Source: Saliphagus infecundisoli
GTDB taxonomy: Archaea > Halobacteriota > Halobacteria > Halobacteriales > Natrialbaceae
Length of the DNA: 64,000 nucleotides
NCBI RefSeq assembly: GCF_020177375.1
Contig: NZ_JAIWHV010000004.1
Coordinates: forward strand, 62,001 to 126,000
Direction of reading: 5' to 3'
In this document: positions 32,894 to 41,572 of the stretch, one piece after another
Position numbering within the stretch: position 1 is the first letter of the stretch
Layout of the letters: every line of letters starts with the position of its first letter
Notes under the pieces: generated by a model
What the model saw: only the letters and a program-made list of their open reading frames with translations
The model's database searches: none
What the model was told of the DNA's origin: nothing
Program-made: the position numbers and the translations under genes

Positions 32894-34756
32894 CTACTGG
32901 TCTCTGGCGTTGTACTCGATCGAGACGTCGGCGTCGCCGCGGACGCGACAGGCAGTGAGGTCGCCCTCGAACCAGTAGGCGTCGAGCCAGTTGGCGACGA
33001 TGCCGCGTACGGCCCCGCCGTCGACGCTGTCCTCGTCGTCGATGGAGGCGCCGCGGTGGTCGGAGCGCTCGACCGTCCCGTCCACCCGGAAGGAGTACGC
33101 GGAGGGGGCGTCGGCGTCGGTGCCGTCGACGACGAGCGCGTGGGGAAGCAGGTCCCCGCCGGGGTCCTCGACTTCCTCGCCGTCGACCGAGACCGTGGCC
33201 TCGCCGTCGACGAAGGTGACGTCGGTGAGCGCGCCCGAGAACCGGAAACCGAGGCTCTCGTCGGTCACCGAGCCCTGAATGGTCGACCCCGAGACGATGG
33301 TCACGTCCTCCTTCTCCCCTTCCTGCTCGACCGTGCCGTCGATCGTCGCCTCGAAGCTCGCGGGCGTCCCCTGGCCCTCGATCTCCAGAGTCTTCGGGAG
33401 CTCCGTGCCGAAGTCGGCGGGATCGACCTCCTCGCCGTCGATCGAGACGGTCGCCGGCCCGTCGGCCGTGAGCTGTTCGATCTCTCCTTCGAAACGGAAG
33501 GCGTCGCGCCAGTTCGCGACGACGCCCTGGACGGCCCCGTCCTCGACGGCGTCCTCGTCGTCGATCGTCGCTCCCTCGTAGTTGGCCGCCTCGACCTCGC
33601 CGCTGGCGGCGAACTCGTATCGGGTGACACTCTCCTCGCTTCCCTCGAAAAGGATCACGTGCTCGAGGCCGCCGGCTGCGTCCGCCGATTCCCCGTTCTC
33701 GGCCTCCGTGGACTCGGCGTCCTCGCTCCCGGAGCCCTCGCTCCCGGAGCTGTCGGCCGGGTCGCCCTCGTCGCTCTCGACCGTCGAGGCGACCTCCGTG
33801 GTCTCCGTCGTGGCGCCCGCAAAGACCTCCTCGGGGCTGGTCGGCGTCCCCTCGGGGACGGAGGGATCGGGGTCGGTTCCGTTGTTCGACTCCTGAAGGT
33901 TTACCGTCCCGCGTTCCTGGAGGCCGCCGCTGTAGTTCGTCCCCTCCATGGAGACGGACGTCGTCTTGCCGTCACGACCGATGTCGAGCGCGTAGGGGTA
34001 GGGGCCGGCAACGAAGTCACAGTCGACGACCTCGACCGCGTCGCCGTGGGCCTCGGTCGGCCAGACCCACAGCGGCCGGCCGTTCCGGCCGGACTCGGTG
34101 TTGACGGCGGTGCAGTTCTCGACGGTGCCCCGGGCGATCCGGAAGCCCGAGACCCACGAGTCCTTCGCGTAGGAGTCCTTGTAGTGGATCGTCCCACGTC
34201 CGCCGTTGGAGTTCGAGCCCGGCGCCGAGCCGTAGAAGGCGTTGTCGTGGGCGCCCTCGACGTAGACGTTCTCGACGTGGAGGTGGCCGTTGTGTGCGGG
34301 ATCGACCCAGAGACCGAACTTGGGGTGGCGCTGACCGCCGACGCTCCCGTCGACGCCGTCGCCCAGATAGACGTTCTCGATCCGGGAGGTGCCGTTGCCG
34401 GTGTCGGCGACGCCCAGCGCGCGGTCCCGGTGGGAGAACTCGCCCTTCCAGGCGACGTTGCGGATCGTCCAGTCACTGCTCGTCGCCGCGATCGTCGCCG
34501 CCGATCCGGGCGCGGTCTGGTCGAAGAGGACGTTCTCGAACGTCTCGCCGTCCTCGAGCCGGATGACCCGACGCTCGCCCTGGTCCAAGGTGATCGTCTC
34601 GTAGTCGGCCGCGGCCGCCGTCGTCGCCAGCGCGCTCCCGGCGAGGCCGGCCGTCGCGGCGCCGGTGAGCTTCAGGTACGAGCGTCGTCCGAGGACGCCC
34701 TCGGGGGTGGTTCCATCGCTATCGCTCTCTTCCTCGTCCGCAGGTTCGCGTGCCAT
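32894..34756 (-). CDS. Tat-exported right-handed beta-helix protein with tandem C-terminal repeats
   Basis: 620 residues. A Tat signal (LGRRSYLKLTGAATAG, RR at 24-25) is followed by a beta-helix of about 260 residues: ETFENVLFDQTA, DWTIRNVAWKGEF, SRIENVYLGDGVDG, LHVENVYVEGAHDNAFYGS. After an acidic Ser/Glu linker (about 313-370) come three repeats of about 80 residues. Each has an FEGxxxxxxxxG(D/P)A(T/D)VSIDGEEVDP-like core, and repeats 1 and 3 share GAxIDDEDxVxxGAVxGxVANWxDA. The fold is that of pectate-lyase-like proteins that bind or cut polysaccharide; no catalytic set is evident. It is a close paralogue of 34970-35893 and shares its promoter element. Confidence 0.85.
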   Translation of the reverse strand: MAREPADEEESDSDGTTPEGVLGRRSYLKLTGAATAGLAGSALATTAAAADYETITLDQGERRVIRLEDGETFENVLFDQTAPGSAATIAATSSDWTIRNVAWKGEFSHRDRALGVADTGNGTSRIENVYLGDGVDGSVGGQRHPKFGLWVDPAHNGHLHVENVYVEGAHDNAFYGSAPGSNSNGGRGTIHYKDSYAKDSWVSGFRIARGTVENCTAVNTESGRNGRPLWVWPTEAHGDAVEVVDCDFVAGPYPYALDIGRDGKTTSVSMEGTNYSGGLQERGTVNLQESNNGTDPDPSVPEGTPTSPEEVFAGATTETTEVASTVESDEGDPADSSGSEGSGSEDAESTEAENGESADAAGGLEHVILFEGSEESVTRYEFAASGEVEAANYEGATIDDEDAVEDGAVQGVVANWRDAFRFEGEIEQLTADGPATVSIDGEEVDPADFGTELPKTLEIEGQGTPASFEATIDGTVEQEGEKEDVTIVSGSTIQGSVTDESLGFRFSGALTDVTFVDGEATVSVDGEEVEDPGGDLLPHALVVDGTDADAPSAYSFRVDGTVERSDHRGASIDDEDSVDGGAVRGIVANWLDAYWFEGDLTACRVRGDADVSIEYNARDQ

Positions 34757-34790
34757 TGCGTCCGGGTAACGCCACGTTACCCGCATAAAT
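34757..34790 (-). promoter_or_regulatory. Palindromic operator between TATA box and start (beta-helix 1)
   Basis: On the minus strand ATTTATG (34790-34784) is the TATA box. It is followed at once by a perfect palindrome at 34763-34783, arms CGGGTAAC and GTTACCCG with a five-base centre, and then the ATG at 34756. TATA-to-ATG distance is 27 bases, so the palindrome covers the transcription start of a leaderless message, where a bound repressor would block it. The same arrangement precedes the gene at 34970-35893. Confidence 0.65.
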
Positions 34791-34869
34791 CTTTCCTTAG
34801 TCCGACGATTAAAATTTATAGACAGTAACTAATATCTGATCGACTTCACACAGGATCTTATACGTTCCA

Positions 34870-34969
34870 TCACGAACGTTTATACGATCGAGCGGGCCGA
34901 TTTCGTTCCGAAAGCGGTCGTTGACCGGACTTCGAGCCGGAGCGCCGCGAGAAAAAGGGAATTACTGCT
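34870..34969. terminator. Hairpin behind beta-helix 2
   Basis: A hairpin CGGTC-GTT-GACCG (34915-34927) follows the stop of 34970-35893 by about 45 bases. It matches the GGGTC-GTT-GACCC hairpin behind the dehydrogenase gene, with the outer pair swapped from G-C to C-G, which keeps pairing. It may be a 3' processing or termination element; no U tract is present. Confidence 0.35.
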
Positions 34970-35893
34970 CTAGTCGTCGCCGACGGCCTCGCCGGGGCTG
35001 GTGGGGACGGCGTCGGGAACGACCGCCTCGGCGCCGGTCTCGACGCCGGAGCCGAGGTCGACGCTTCCCTCCCCGTTGATCCCGCCGTGGTAGCCCTCGT
35101 CGTAGGCGGTGTCGGTGACCGAGACCGACGAGGCGCTGCCGTTCGCGCCCGCGCGGATCGCGTAGTGGTTGTCGCCGGTCTCGAGCTGGCAGTTCTTGAC
35201 CTCGCAGGGACCCGGCGCCCAGACCCAGACACCGCGGCCGTCATACCCCTCGTCGTCGAGGCGGACGCTCGAGTTCGTCACCGTACTTCCCGCCGAGCCG
35301 ATCCGGTAGTGGGCGACCCGGCAGTTTGCCGCGAAACAGCGGTCGATGTGGACCGTCCCGCCGCCTTTCCCGCCGGGCGCGGAGGCGTAGATCGCGTTGT
35401 CCGGGAACCGCTGGACGTTGACCCCCTGGATGTCGAGCTTGCCGGAGTGATCGGGCGCGACCCAGATCGCGGTTTCGGCCGTGTCTCCGCCGGCGTTGGT
35501 GCTCCCGTCGCCCAGATAGACGTTCTCGAGCCGGGAGCTGCCGCCGCCGGTGTCGGCGATCCCGAAGACGGCGCCGGGCGCGCCGACATCGAGTTCGCCC
35601 TCGACCGCGACGTTGCGGATCGTCCAGTCGGTGCCCATCGCGCTTACCGTGACGCGTGCGCCCTCGGCGGTGCAGTCGATCACCCGGTTCTCGAAGGTCT
35701 CGCCGTCGCCGACCTTGATAGTCCGGTCCTCGCCGGGGTCGATGACGATCCGTTCGGCGTCCGCGCCGTCGGCGGCCGCGGCCGTCCCGACGGCGCCGGT
35801 GGTCGCCGCCGCGACCGCGGCCAGCGAACGCACGTACGAACGCCGCGTTAATCCGTCGTTTCGGCTCTCGGTAATCGTCTGCTTTCGTGGCAT
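34970..35893 (-). CDS. Tat-exported right-handed beta-helix protein
   Basis: 307 residues. A Tat signal (LTRRSYVRSLAAVAAATTGAV, RR 17-18) precedes a beta-helix that parallels the first 310 residues of 32894-34756: GETFENRVIDCTA, DWTIRNVAVEGEL, GIADTGGGSSRLENVYLGDG, PDNAIYASAPGGKGGGTVHIDRC. It ends in the same TSPGEAVGDD-type acidic tail but lacks the tandem repeats. Likely binds or modifies a surface polysaccharide. The start ATG at 35893 lies 26 bases from the TATA box through a copy of the shared palindrome. Confidence 0.85.
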   Translation of the reverse strand: MPRKQTITESRNDGLTRRSYVRSLAAVAAATTGAVGTAAAADGADAERIVIDPGEDRTIKVGDGETFENRVIDCTAEGARVTVSAMGTDWTIRNVAVEGELDVGAPGAVFGIADTGGGSSRLENVYLGDGSTNAGGDTAETAIWVAPDHSGKLDIQGVNVQRFPDNAIYASAPGGKGGGTVHIDRCFAANCRVAHYRIGSAGSTVTNSSVRLDDEGYDGRGVWVWAPGPCEVKNCQLETGDNHYAIRAGANGSASSVSVTDTAYDEGYHGGINGEGSVDLGSGVETGAEAVVPDAVPTSPGEAVGDD

Positions 35894-35898
35894 GCATC

Positions 35899-35926
35899 CG
35901 GGAAACACCGGGTTACCCGCATAAAT
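35899..35926 (-). promoter_or_regulatory. Palindromic operator between TATA box and start (beta-helix 2)
   Basis: ATTTATG (35926-35920 on the minus strand) is followed by a 21-base palindrome (35899-35919) with arms CGGGTAAC and GTTTCCCG, one mismatch from perfect and the same five-base spacing as the copy at 34763-34783. The flanks also match (AAGGAAA before the TATA box). Beyond these promoter bases the two upstream regions differ, so the element seems to be kept by selection. Confidence 0.65.
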
Positions 35927-36171
35927 TTTTCCTTATTACGGACTCTAAGTTTTACTGACTTTGGTTCGTTAGGAACTGTGGGCCGGGTATCGTTTCTCCG
36001 GACGCGACCGAAGGAAAGACCGACAGCGATCCCGGAGAGTCGTCCGACGAAGAACGGAACGAGCCGATTACCGGCGTCAATCGGCAATTATCGCGGGTCG
36101 AGAGCGGGCGCGACGGGCCAACGGCCGTGTGAACGGGGAGTACACGAGGCTCGGGTCACGACGAAGCGGGG

Positions 36172-37959
36172 TCAGCGATCCTCGACCGCGTACAGCGTGA
36201 CCTCCCCGTTCGAGAGGAGTTCGTTCGCCGCGGGGTCGGTCGCGAGCTCCGCCAGCCCCTCCTCGCTGTGGTGGAGTTCGTCGTAGACCTCGTGTTCGCG
36301 GACGCGGTCGTACTCCGTGACGACGAGGTAGTAGCGGTCGGGCGGGTAGGCCTCGCCGTAGGCGCCGGCCTCGAACGGGTCGGGTTCGACGGTGCCCGCG
36401 ATCGTCGCCCGGTAGCGCCGGTCCTGGTCGCGCTCGACGCCGTACAGCCCCTGGCCGTAGCGGGTGACGCCGAAGCCGTAGCCCGCGTAGGCGATCTCCT
36501 CGCTTCCGTGTTCGAACGCCGAGTCGTAGCCGCTCACCTGTGCGTCCGTGACGTGTTGGGTCGGCGTGTAGATGAACGGGCTCGCGAACAGCGTCGCCAG
36601 AGCGAGGACGAGACAGGCGCCCAGCGCGGCCGCGGCGACGGCGGTCGCGCCCGGCGTGGTGACCAGCCCGGAGAGCCAGCCGACGCCGCGTGCGAGCGCG
36701 ACGCCCGCCAGCACCGTGATCACGACGAAGATGAAGCCGACCTGGCGAAACGCCATCGTCGGCGTCCCCACGAAGTAGACCAGGAAGATCGCCCCCAGGG
36801 GGACGAGGGCGGCCCCGAAGTAGGTGACGAACGCCCGGCTCTCGCTATCGACCCGGGTCCGGCCGAGCCAGGTCAGGAGAACGAACAGACCCACGACGCC
36901 GCCGATCAGGGCGCTCACGAGGAACAGCTTGACGAACAGCTCGCCCAGGCTCCCGCCGACCTCCGAAAGCGAGGAGCCCCGCTGGCCGACCTCCGAGCCC
37001 GCCCCGACGCCGGCGGTCGCAAGCCCGTAGAACAGCCCCGAGAGGGCGTCCCGGAATCGCTCGTTCGAGAGCGACCAGGCGACGAACAGCCCGCCCAGTG
37101 CGAGCGTGTGGGCGTAGGCGGTTCTATGTCCCGCGATCGCGGGGTTTCCCGAGCGCCGGCGGGAGACGAACTGGACGAGACAGATCGCCGCGAGAACGAC
37201 GACGACGTTGACCATCTGCTGGGGGTGGACTAGGAGGAGCGCGACGCTCGAGGCCAGAAGCAACAGGCCGAACGGCGAGATCCCGAACGGGAGGGCCTCG
37301 AGGTCGGCTCGGCGGCGGCTGTAGGCGACGAACGCGAAGAAGACGGCGGGCACGAGAAAGAGGGCGTTCGAGTTGGTGTGGATGCCCATGTGGGTCGCGA
37401 CGTTGTTGATCGGGAGGACGAGCCAGGCGGCGATCGCGGCGAACCCGACCGCCGCCCCGTCGCCAGTCATGTCCCGGACGACAAGGGGAACGAAGACGAC
37501 GAACGGGACGAAGAGGGCGACGACGACGAGCAAGAGCGCGCGCTCTACGGGGATTCCGCCGGCGAGGTGCAGCGCCGAGGCGATGCCGTGAACGCCGGGA
37601 TAGAACAGCTCGTGGGGGTACATCGCGCCCTCGAGGAAGTCCCGCGTCCAGCCGAGGTGGGTGAGCGCGTCGCCCATCCCCGAAAAGTGGTAGTTCCTGA
37701 CGGCGGGAAGGGCGACGATCGCGGTCACCGAGAGCCCTCCCAGCCCGATCCCGGCGGCCTGGTCGAGCCCGCGCGCGAGGAGGGCGATGGCGACCGCGAC
37801 GGCCATCGCGACCCCCAGTCCAAGCCAGGTCGCCGTCGGCGTCCCGGCGTAGATCGAGGCCTCGTACCCCGTCGGCGGGGACCCCCTCGCGACGAGGAAC
37901 GCCGCCGCGACGGCGAAAAAGCCGATCCCCAGGACGCAGTTGACGACCGACCGTCTCAT
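36172..37959 (-). CDS. Polytopic membrane protein, GT-C glycosyltransferase-like
   Basis: 595 residues with about 12 membrane helices and a C-terminal soluble region (about 485-595). The first outside loop holds NYHFSGMGDALTHLGWTRDFLEGAMYPHELFYPGVHGIASAL; an acidic residue in this loop is where GT-C enzymes hold the catalytic Asp. The C-terminal part (PPDRYYLVVTEYDR, HHSEEGLAEL) is like that of archaeal membrane proteins in surface-glycan clusters. I cannot name the donor or acceptor. Context with beta-helix and sugar-dehydrogenase genes supports a role in surface-polysaccharide assembly. Confidence 0.65.
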   Translation of the reverse strand: MRRSVVNCVLGIGFFAVAAAFLVARGSPPTGYEASIYAGTPTATWLGLGVAMAVAVAIALLARGLDQAAGIGLGGLSVTAIVALPAVRNYHFSGMGDALTHLGWTRDFLEGAMYPHELFYPGVHGIASALHLAGGIPVERALLLVVVALFVPFVVFVPLVVRDMTGDGAAVGFAAIAAWLVLPINNVATHMGIHTNSNALFLVPAVFFAFVAYSRRRADLEALPFGISPFGLLLLASSVALLLVHPQQMVNVVVVLAAICLVQFVSRRRSGNPAIAGHRTAYAHTLALGGLFVAWSLSNERFRDALSGLFYGLATAGVGAGSEVGQRGSSLSEVGGSLGELFVKLFLVSALIGGVVGLFVLLTWLGRTRVDSESRAFVTYFGAALVPLGAIFLVYFVGTPTMAFRQVGFIFVVITVLAGVALARGVGWLSGLVTTPGATAVAAAALGACLVLALATLFASPFIYTPTQHVTDAQVSGYDSAFEHGSEEIAYAGYGFGVTRYGQGLYGVERDQDRRYRATIAGTVEPDPFEAGAYGEAYPPDRYYLVVTEYDRVREHEVYDELHHSEEGLAELATDPAANELLSNGEVTLYAVEDR

Positions 37960-38238
37960 CCGATCTCCCTCCGCGGGCGAATGCCGTCCATCGAACGTTC
38001 GGACCCCAACACTGCGGTTTGTTATCCGGAACCTACCCCCCGGTTCCGACTCCGGGTCGCTCCATCACGCAACTCCACGGGGTTCTCCGTCCTCCGGCCG
38101 ACCGAACTCCCCTCGAGAACCGGAGCGGGTAGCGGACCCGTACCGCCGGTCGGGAATCGGTTTCGATTCCCCTACCCGATGGCCCCCGGGTGAACGGTCG
38201 GCCGTGCTTTTGTGGCAGGCGCTGGCGACCTCTCACCG
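37960..38238. other. Intergenic between divergent genes
   Basis: No gene. The stretch separates the GT-like gene (minus) from the PP-loop gene (plus) and should carry both promoters. A GGTTTGTTATCCGGAACC region at about 38016-38033 has partial symmetry, but I could not assign a function. Confidence 0.35.
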
Positions 38239-39612
38239 ATGCCCCCATCCGCCCCGCAGATGTCCGGTCAGCGGACCGAGCCAGCCCCGGAGACGCCCCC
38301 GCCCGACCCCGCGGTCCGGATCGGCCGGATCGCGGCCGAGGGGACGACCCTCGAGTGCTCGGTGACCCCCTCCGCTTCGCTCCGGCGGTTTTTCACCGGC
38401 GAGCCGTTCCGCGCCGAGTACGACGTCCCCATCGAATCGGTCCCCGACGCGATCCTCGCGATCCCCGTCCTCGCCCAGGTCTGTCCGGTGGCGTGGGCCG
38501 CGGGCGCCGACGTCTACGTCGCGACGGTCGACCGGACGTTCGCGACGGCGCTGGGCGAGGTCGAGGCCACCCTTGCCTCGCTCTACCCCTTCATCGAGGG
38601 CGGCGACCTCTACGCCAGGGCGTTCGCCGAACCGACTCTCGAGGTCGGGAGGGGATCGACGGACACTGGCCTCCTTTTTACCGGCGGCGTCGACTCGACC
38701 TGTTCGTACGTCCGCCACCGCGAGGAAGAGCCGACCCTGATCAGCATCCGGGGTTGGACGGTGACGACGGATTCCAGCGACGACGAGACCTGGGACCGCC
38801 TGCGTTCGCGGGTGTCGGCCTTCGCCGACGAGCGGGGCCTCGAGACCGCCTTCGTCGAGTCGAACGCGCTCTCGATGCTCGACCATCCGATGTTGCTCGC
38901 ACACTTCAAACGCTACGTCGACGGCGGCTGGTACAGCTCCGTCGGCCACGGCCTCGGCCTGCTCGGGCTCTGTGCCCCGCTGGCGGCCGCCCGCGAGCTC
39001 TCCGAGCTCTACGTCGCGGCCACCCACTGGGAGGGAGTCGACCTCGAGTGGGGCTCCCGGCCCGACATCGACGACCGGGTCCGGTGGACCGGCACCCGCT
39101 CGCACCACGACGCCTACGAACTCACCCGTCAGGAGCGCATCGACCGCATCGCCGACTACGTCCGGACCGAAGCCCCGGAGCTCCCGCTCCAGACCTGCAA
39201 CGTCCGGATCGAGGACAACTGCGGCCGCTGCGAGAAGTGTTACCGAACTGCCGTCGGCCTCCGGCTGTCGGGACTCGACCCGACCGACCACGGCTACCCG
39301 CGGGAGGCCCTCGACTACGACGCGATCCAGCGCGGTCTCGAGAACGGCGACTGGATCCTGGGCGAGGACGAACGCTACATGTGGGCCGACATCCGCGATC
39401 GGGTCCACGAGACCGATCCGCAGTCGCCCGCGGAACGGGCCTTCTTCGAGTGGCTCCTCGAGGCGGACCTCGACGGCCTCGTCGACGAGTCGGGATCCCC
39501 GCTCTCCCACCGCGCGCTCCGTGCGGGCGCGCGAAACACCCCGACGGGCGTCTACACCCGGATCTACCCCGTCTGGGACGCCGCGAAGGGGGTTTACCGG
39601 CGGTTCGCGTAG
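38239..39612 (+). CDS. PP-loop ATP-pyrophosphatase superfamily protein
   Basis: 457 residues. LLFTGGVDSTCSYV (about 147-160) is the SGGxDS-type PP-loop that binds ATP and forms an acyl- or amidino-adenylate. Downstream DNCGRCEKCYRT (about 325-336) is a CxxC pair typical of PP-loop enzymes that handle sulfur or bind zinc (QueC-like). The N-terminal 130 residues match no fold I know. Related proteins often sit in glycan clusters, where they may modify or aminate a sugar, but the reaction is not established. ATG at 38239 chosen; GTG at 38212 and ATG at 38260 are alternatives. Confidence 0.7.
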   Translation: MPPSAPQMSGQRTEPAPETPPPDPAVRIGRIAAEGTTLECSVTPSASLRRFFTGEPFRAEYDVPIESVPDAILAIPVLAQVCPVAWAAGADVYVATVDRTFATALGEVEATLASLYPFIEGGDLYARAFAEPTLEVGRGSTDTGLLFTGGVDSTCSYVRHREEEPTLISIRGWTVTTDSSDDETWDRLRSRVSAFADERGLETAFVESNALSMLDHPMLLAHFKRYVDGGWYSSVGHGLGLLGLCAPLAAARELSELYVAATHWEGVDLEWGSRPDIDDRVRWTGTRSHHDAYELTRQERIDRIADYVRTEAPELPLQTCNVRIEDNCGRCEKCYRTAVGLRLSGLDPTDHGYPREALDYDAIQRGLENGDWILGEDERYMWADIRDRVHETDPQSPAERAFFEWLLEADLDGLVDESGSPLSHRALRAGARNTPTGVYTRIYPVWDAAKGVYRRFA

Positions 39613-40016
39613 GTCGCGTTCCGGGCTCTCGGAGCACTCGAGGACCCCGCCGCGGTGCTGGCACGCGAGGGCGAGACGTCGGTCCGGTCGGGAGCGTCGG
39701 CGGCTACGGCGCGGATCTTAGGGCCCGTCTAACGCGACCGGTACGGCCCCGTTCCCGAACTCGCCTGGTCCGTTTCTGCCGGGCGAACGCGACGCGGGAC
39801 TCGATCTCGATCGGCTTTCGTCACCGGATACGAGGGTCGGTGGCGGGTGACGGTCCCCCGGGTAGTGACGTTCTTCCTTAGGCGGATCGGGGGCTCCGGA
39901 AACATCGTATTACCGTTAGTCATTCGCGTATGTCTCCCCTCCCGAGTAGTGTTGATTTCCTCACGTTCCAGGGCCTGATTAGCAATATACGGCCGGACCG
40001 GTGTCGGAGTCGCGTT
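39613..40016. other. Intergenic, ending in a leaderless promoter
   Basis: No gene seen in these 400 bases. CAATATAC at about 39992 lies 25 bases ahead of the ATG at 40017 and fits a TATA box. A stretch CCGGGTAGTGACGTTCTTCCTTAG at 39856 resembles, loosely, the AAGGAAA/CGGGTAAC element of the two beta-helix promoters but is not palindromic. Confidence 0.4.
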
Positions 40017-41468
40017 ATGCGATCCACACCTGACCCTTCGGAGAGCAGCACCGACGACCCCGAGAGCGGATCCGACCGGTCTACGAGTACCGGACCGGAA
40101 CGAACCCCCGTCTCGCGGCGAACCTTCCTCGGACGTGCGGCCATCGGCGGCCTCGCGGCGGCCGGACTCCCCGCGGTGGTGTCGAGGACCGCGGCGGCGG
40201 TTCCTCGAGCCGACGAGTACGGAACGGTCATCGACATGGTCGAGGAGGGAGCCGACGATACGGGCACCGAGTCGATCACGCCCGTCCTCGAGTCGGTCCG
40301 GGGCGACGACACGCTGCTTTACTTCCCGCCCGGGCGCTACTACATGGACAGCCAGTTCCGGTATACCGGGTTCGAGAACGTCGGCGTCGTCGGCGAGGAC
40401 GCAACGCTCGTCCCGGCGACCTACTACGAGTTCGACGGTCCCCAGTACCGGCTCTTCCGGCTCGGCACCTCAAGTACCCCGGGCCGTCGGATCAGGTTCG
40501 AGGGGTTCGAGGTCGACCAGACCGCCCCCGAGACGGGGATCCGGGTCGTCGAGGCCTACGCCGTCGACCGCCTCGACATCGCCGACGTCCGCGTCCGTGG
40601 CGTCCACGACAGCGGCACGTTCGGGCCGTTCCTGGCGAACGTACTCGGTTCCGACGGGACCGGCCTCGTCGAGAACGTCCGCGCTCCCGACGGCGGCGCC
40701 TGGATCGACGAGACGCCACACACCGAACCCGGCGGGCTACGCGAGACCCGCGGACCGGACGGAATGCTCGCGAACCAGACGGAAGGAACTCTCCGATTCA
40801 AGGATTGCGTGATCGGCGGCTTCCCGAACCACGGGCTGTACGCGTCCACCAGCCCGGGTCGGATCGTCGTCGAGGGCGGCCACTACAGCAACAGCAACCC
40901 GGTCTCGCTCCGGATCGGCGGGACCGACAGCGAAGTCCGGTCCGTGACCGTCGAGGTCGACGAGACCCGTCCCCAGGACGTCTCCCAGCGGGGGATCCAG
41001 GTCGGCAACGGGAACGTCACGATCCGGGACGCGACGGTTCGTATCACCTCCCCGATGCCCAACAGCCACGCGATCGCGGTCCTCAACAGCTCTACGGGCA
41101 CGCGGATCGAGGGAACGCGCGTCGAGATCAGCGGCGACCGGCCCAACAGCGGGATCGTCATCTCGCCGGATGCCGGCCGGACGACGATCGCCGACACCGA
41201 GATCCTCCACGACGTTCCCCGAGGATATCCGCTGTGGGCTCGCGGCTCCGGGGGCGCCCCGCTCACCTGCTCGCACGTCCGGGTCACCGAGGAGACCGTC
41301 ATCGACGGCTCGAACGACGGCGTCTACTGCGTCGAGGACGGCGAATCGATCCCGTCCGATCCCCCGGAGTCGGATTCGAGCGAGGAGGAACCGACCGAAC
41401 CGTATTCGAGCGACGAGAGCGGGCAGCCCAGTGACACGGACGACGATGTCTGTCCGACCGACCTCTGA
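40017..41468 (+). CDS. Tat-exported beta-helix protein with acidic tail
   Basis: 483 residues. An Asp/Ser/Thr-rich N-terminus precedes the Tat motif SRRTFLGRAAIGGL (33-46). The opening GADDTGTESITPVLESVRGDDTLLYFPPGRYYMD is the pectate-lyase-superfamily N-terminal turn (compare the truncated gene at 3817). Helix coils follow (GLYASTSPGRIVVEGGHYSN, IQVGNGNVTIRDATVRITS, TRIEGTRVEISGDRPNSGI), ending in an acidic Glu/Ser tail. It is a third surface beta-helix protein of this locus but belongs to a different subgroup from the other two, and its promoter lacks the shared palindrome. Confidence 0.85.
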   Translation: MRSTPDPSESSTDDPESGSDRSTSTGPERTPVSRRTFLGRAAIGGLAAAGLPAVVSRTAAAVPRADEYGTVIDMVEEGADDTGTESITPVLESVRGDDTLLYFPPGRYYMDSQFRYTGFENVGVVGEDATLVPATYYEFDGPQYRLFRLGTSSTPGRRIRFEGFEVDQTAPETGIRVVEAYAVDRLDIADVRVRGVHDSGTFGPFLANVLGSDGTGLVENVRAPDGGAWIDETPHTEPGGLRETRGPDGMLANQTEGTLRFKDCVIGGFPNHGLYASTSPGRIVVEGGHYSNSNPVSLRIGGTDSEVRSVTVEVDETRPQDVSQRGIQVGNGNVTIRDATVRITSPMPNSHAIAVLNSSTGTRIEGTRVEISGDRPNSGIVISPDAGRTTIADTEILHDVPRGYPLWARGSGGAPLTCSHVRVTEETVIDGSNDGVYCVEDGESIPSDPPESDSSEEEPTEPYSSDESGQPSDTDDDVCPTDL

Positions 41469-41572
41469 GCACGTCCGGTCCGACCCGCACTCGCTTCGAT
41501 ACCCCTCGCCGACCATCTTCGAGGCACTCGTCCCGTCGGTATCCTTTTCCGGAAACCCGGAAAGATCCGACC

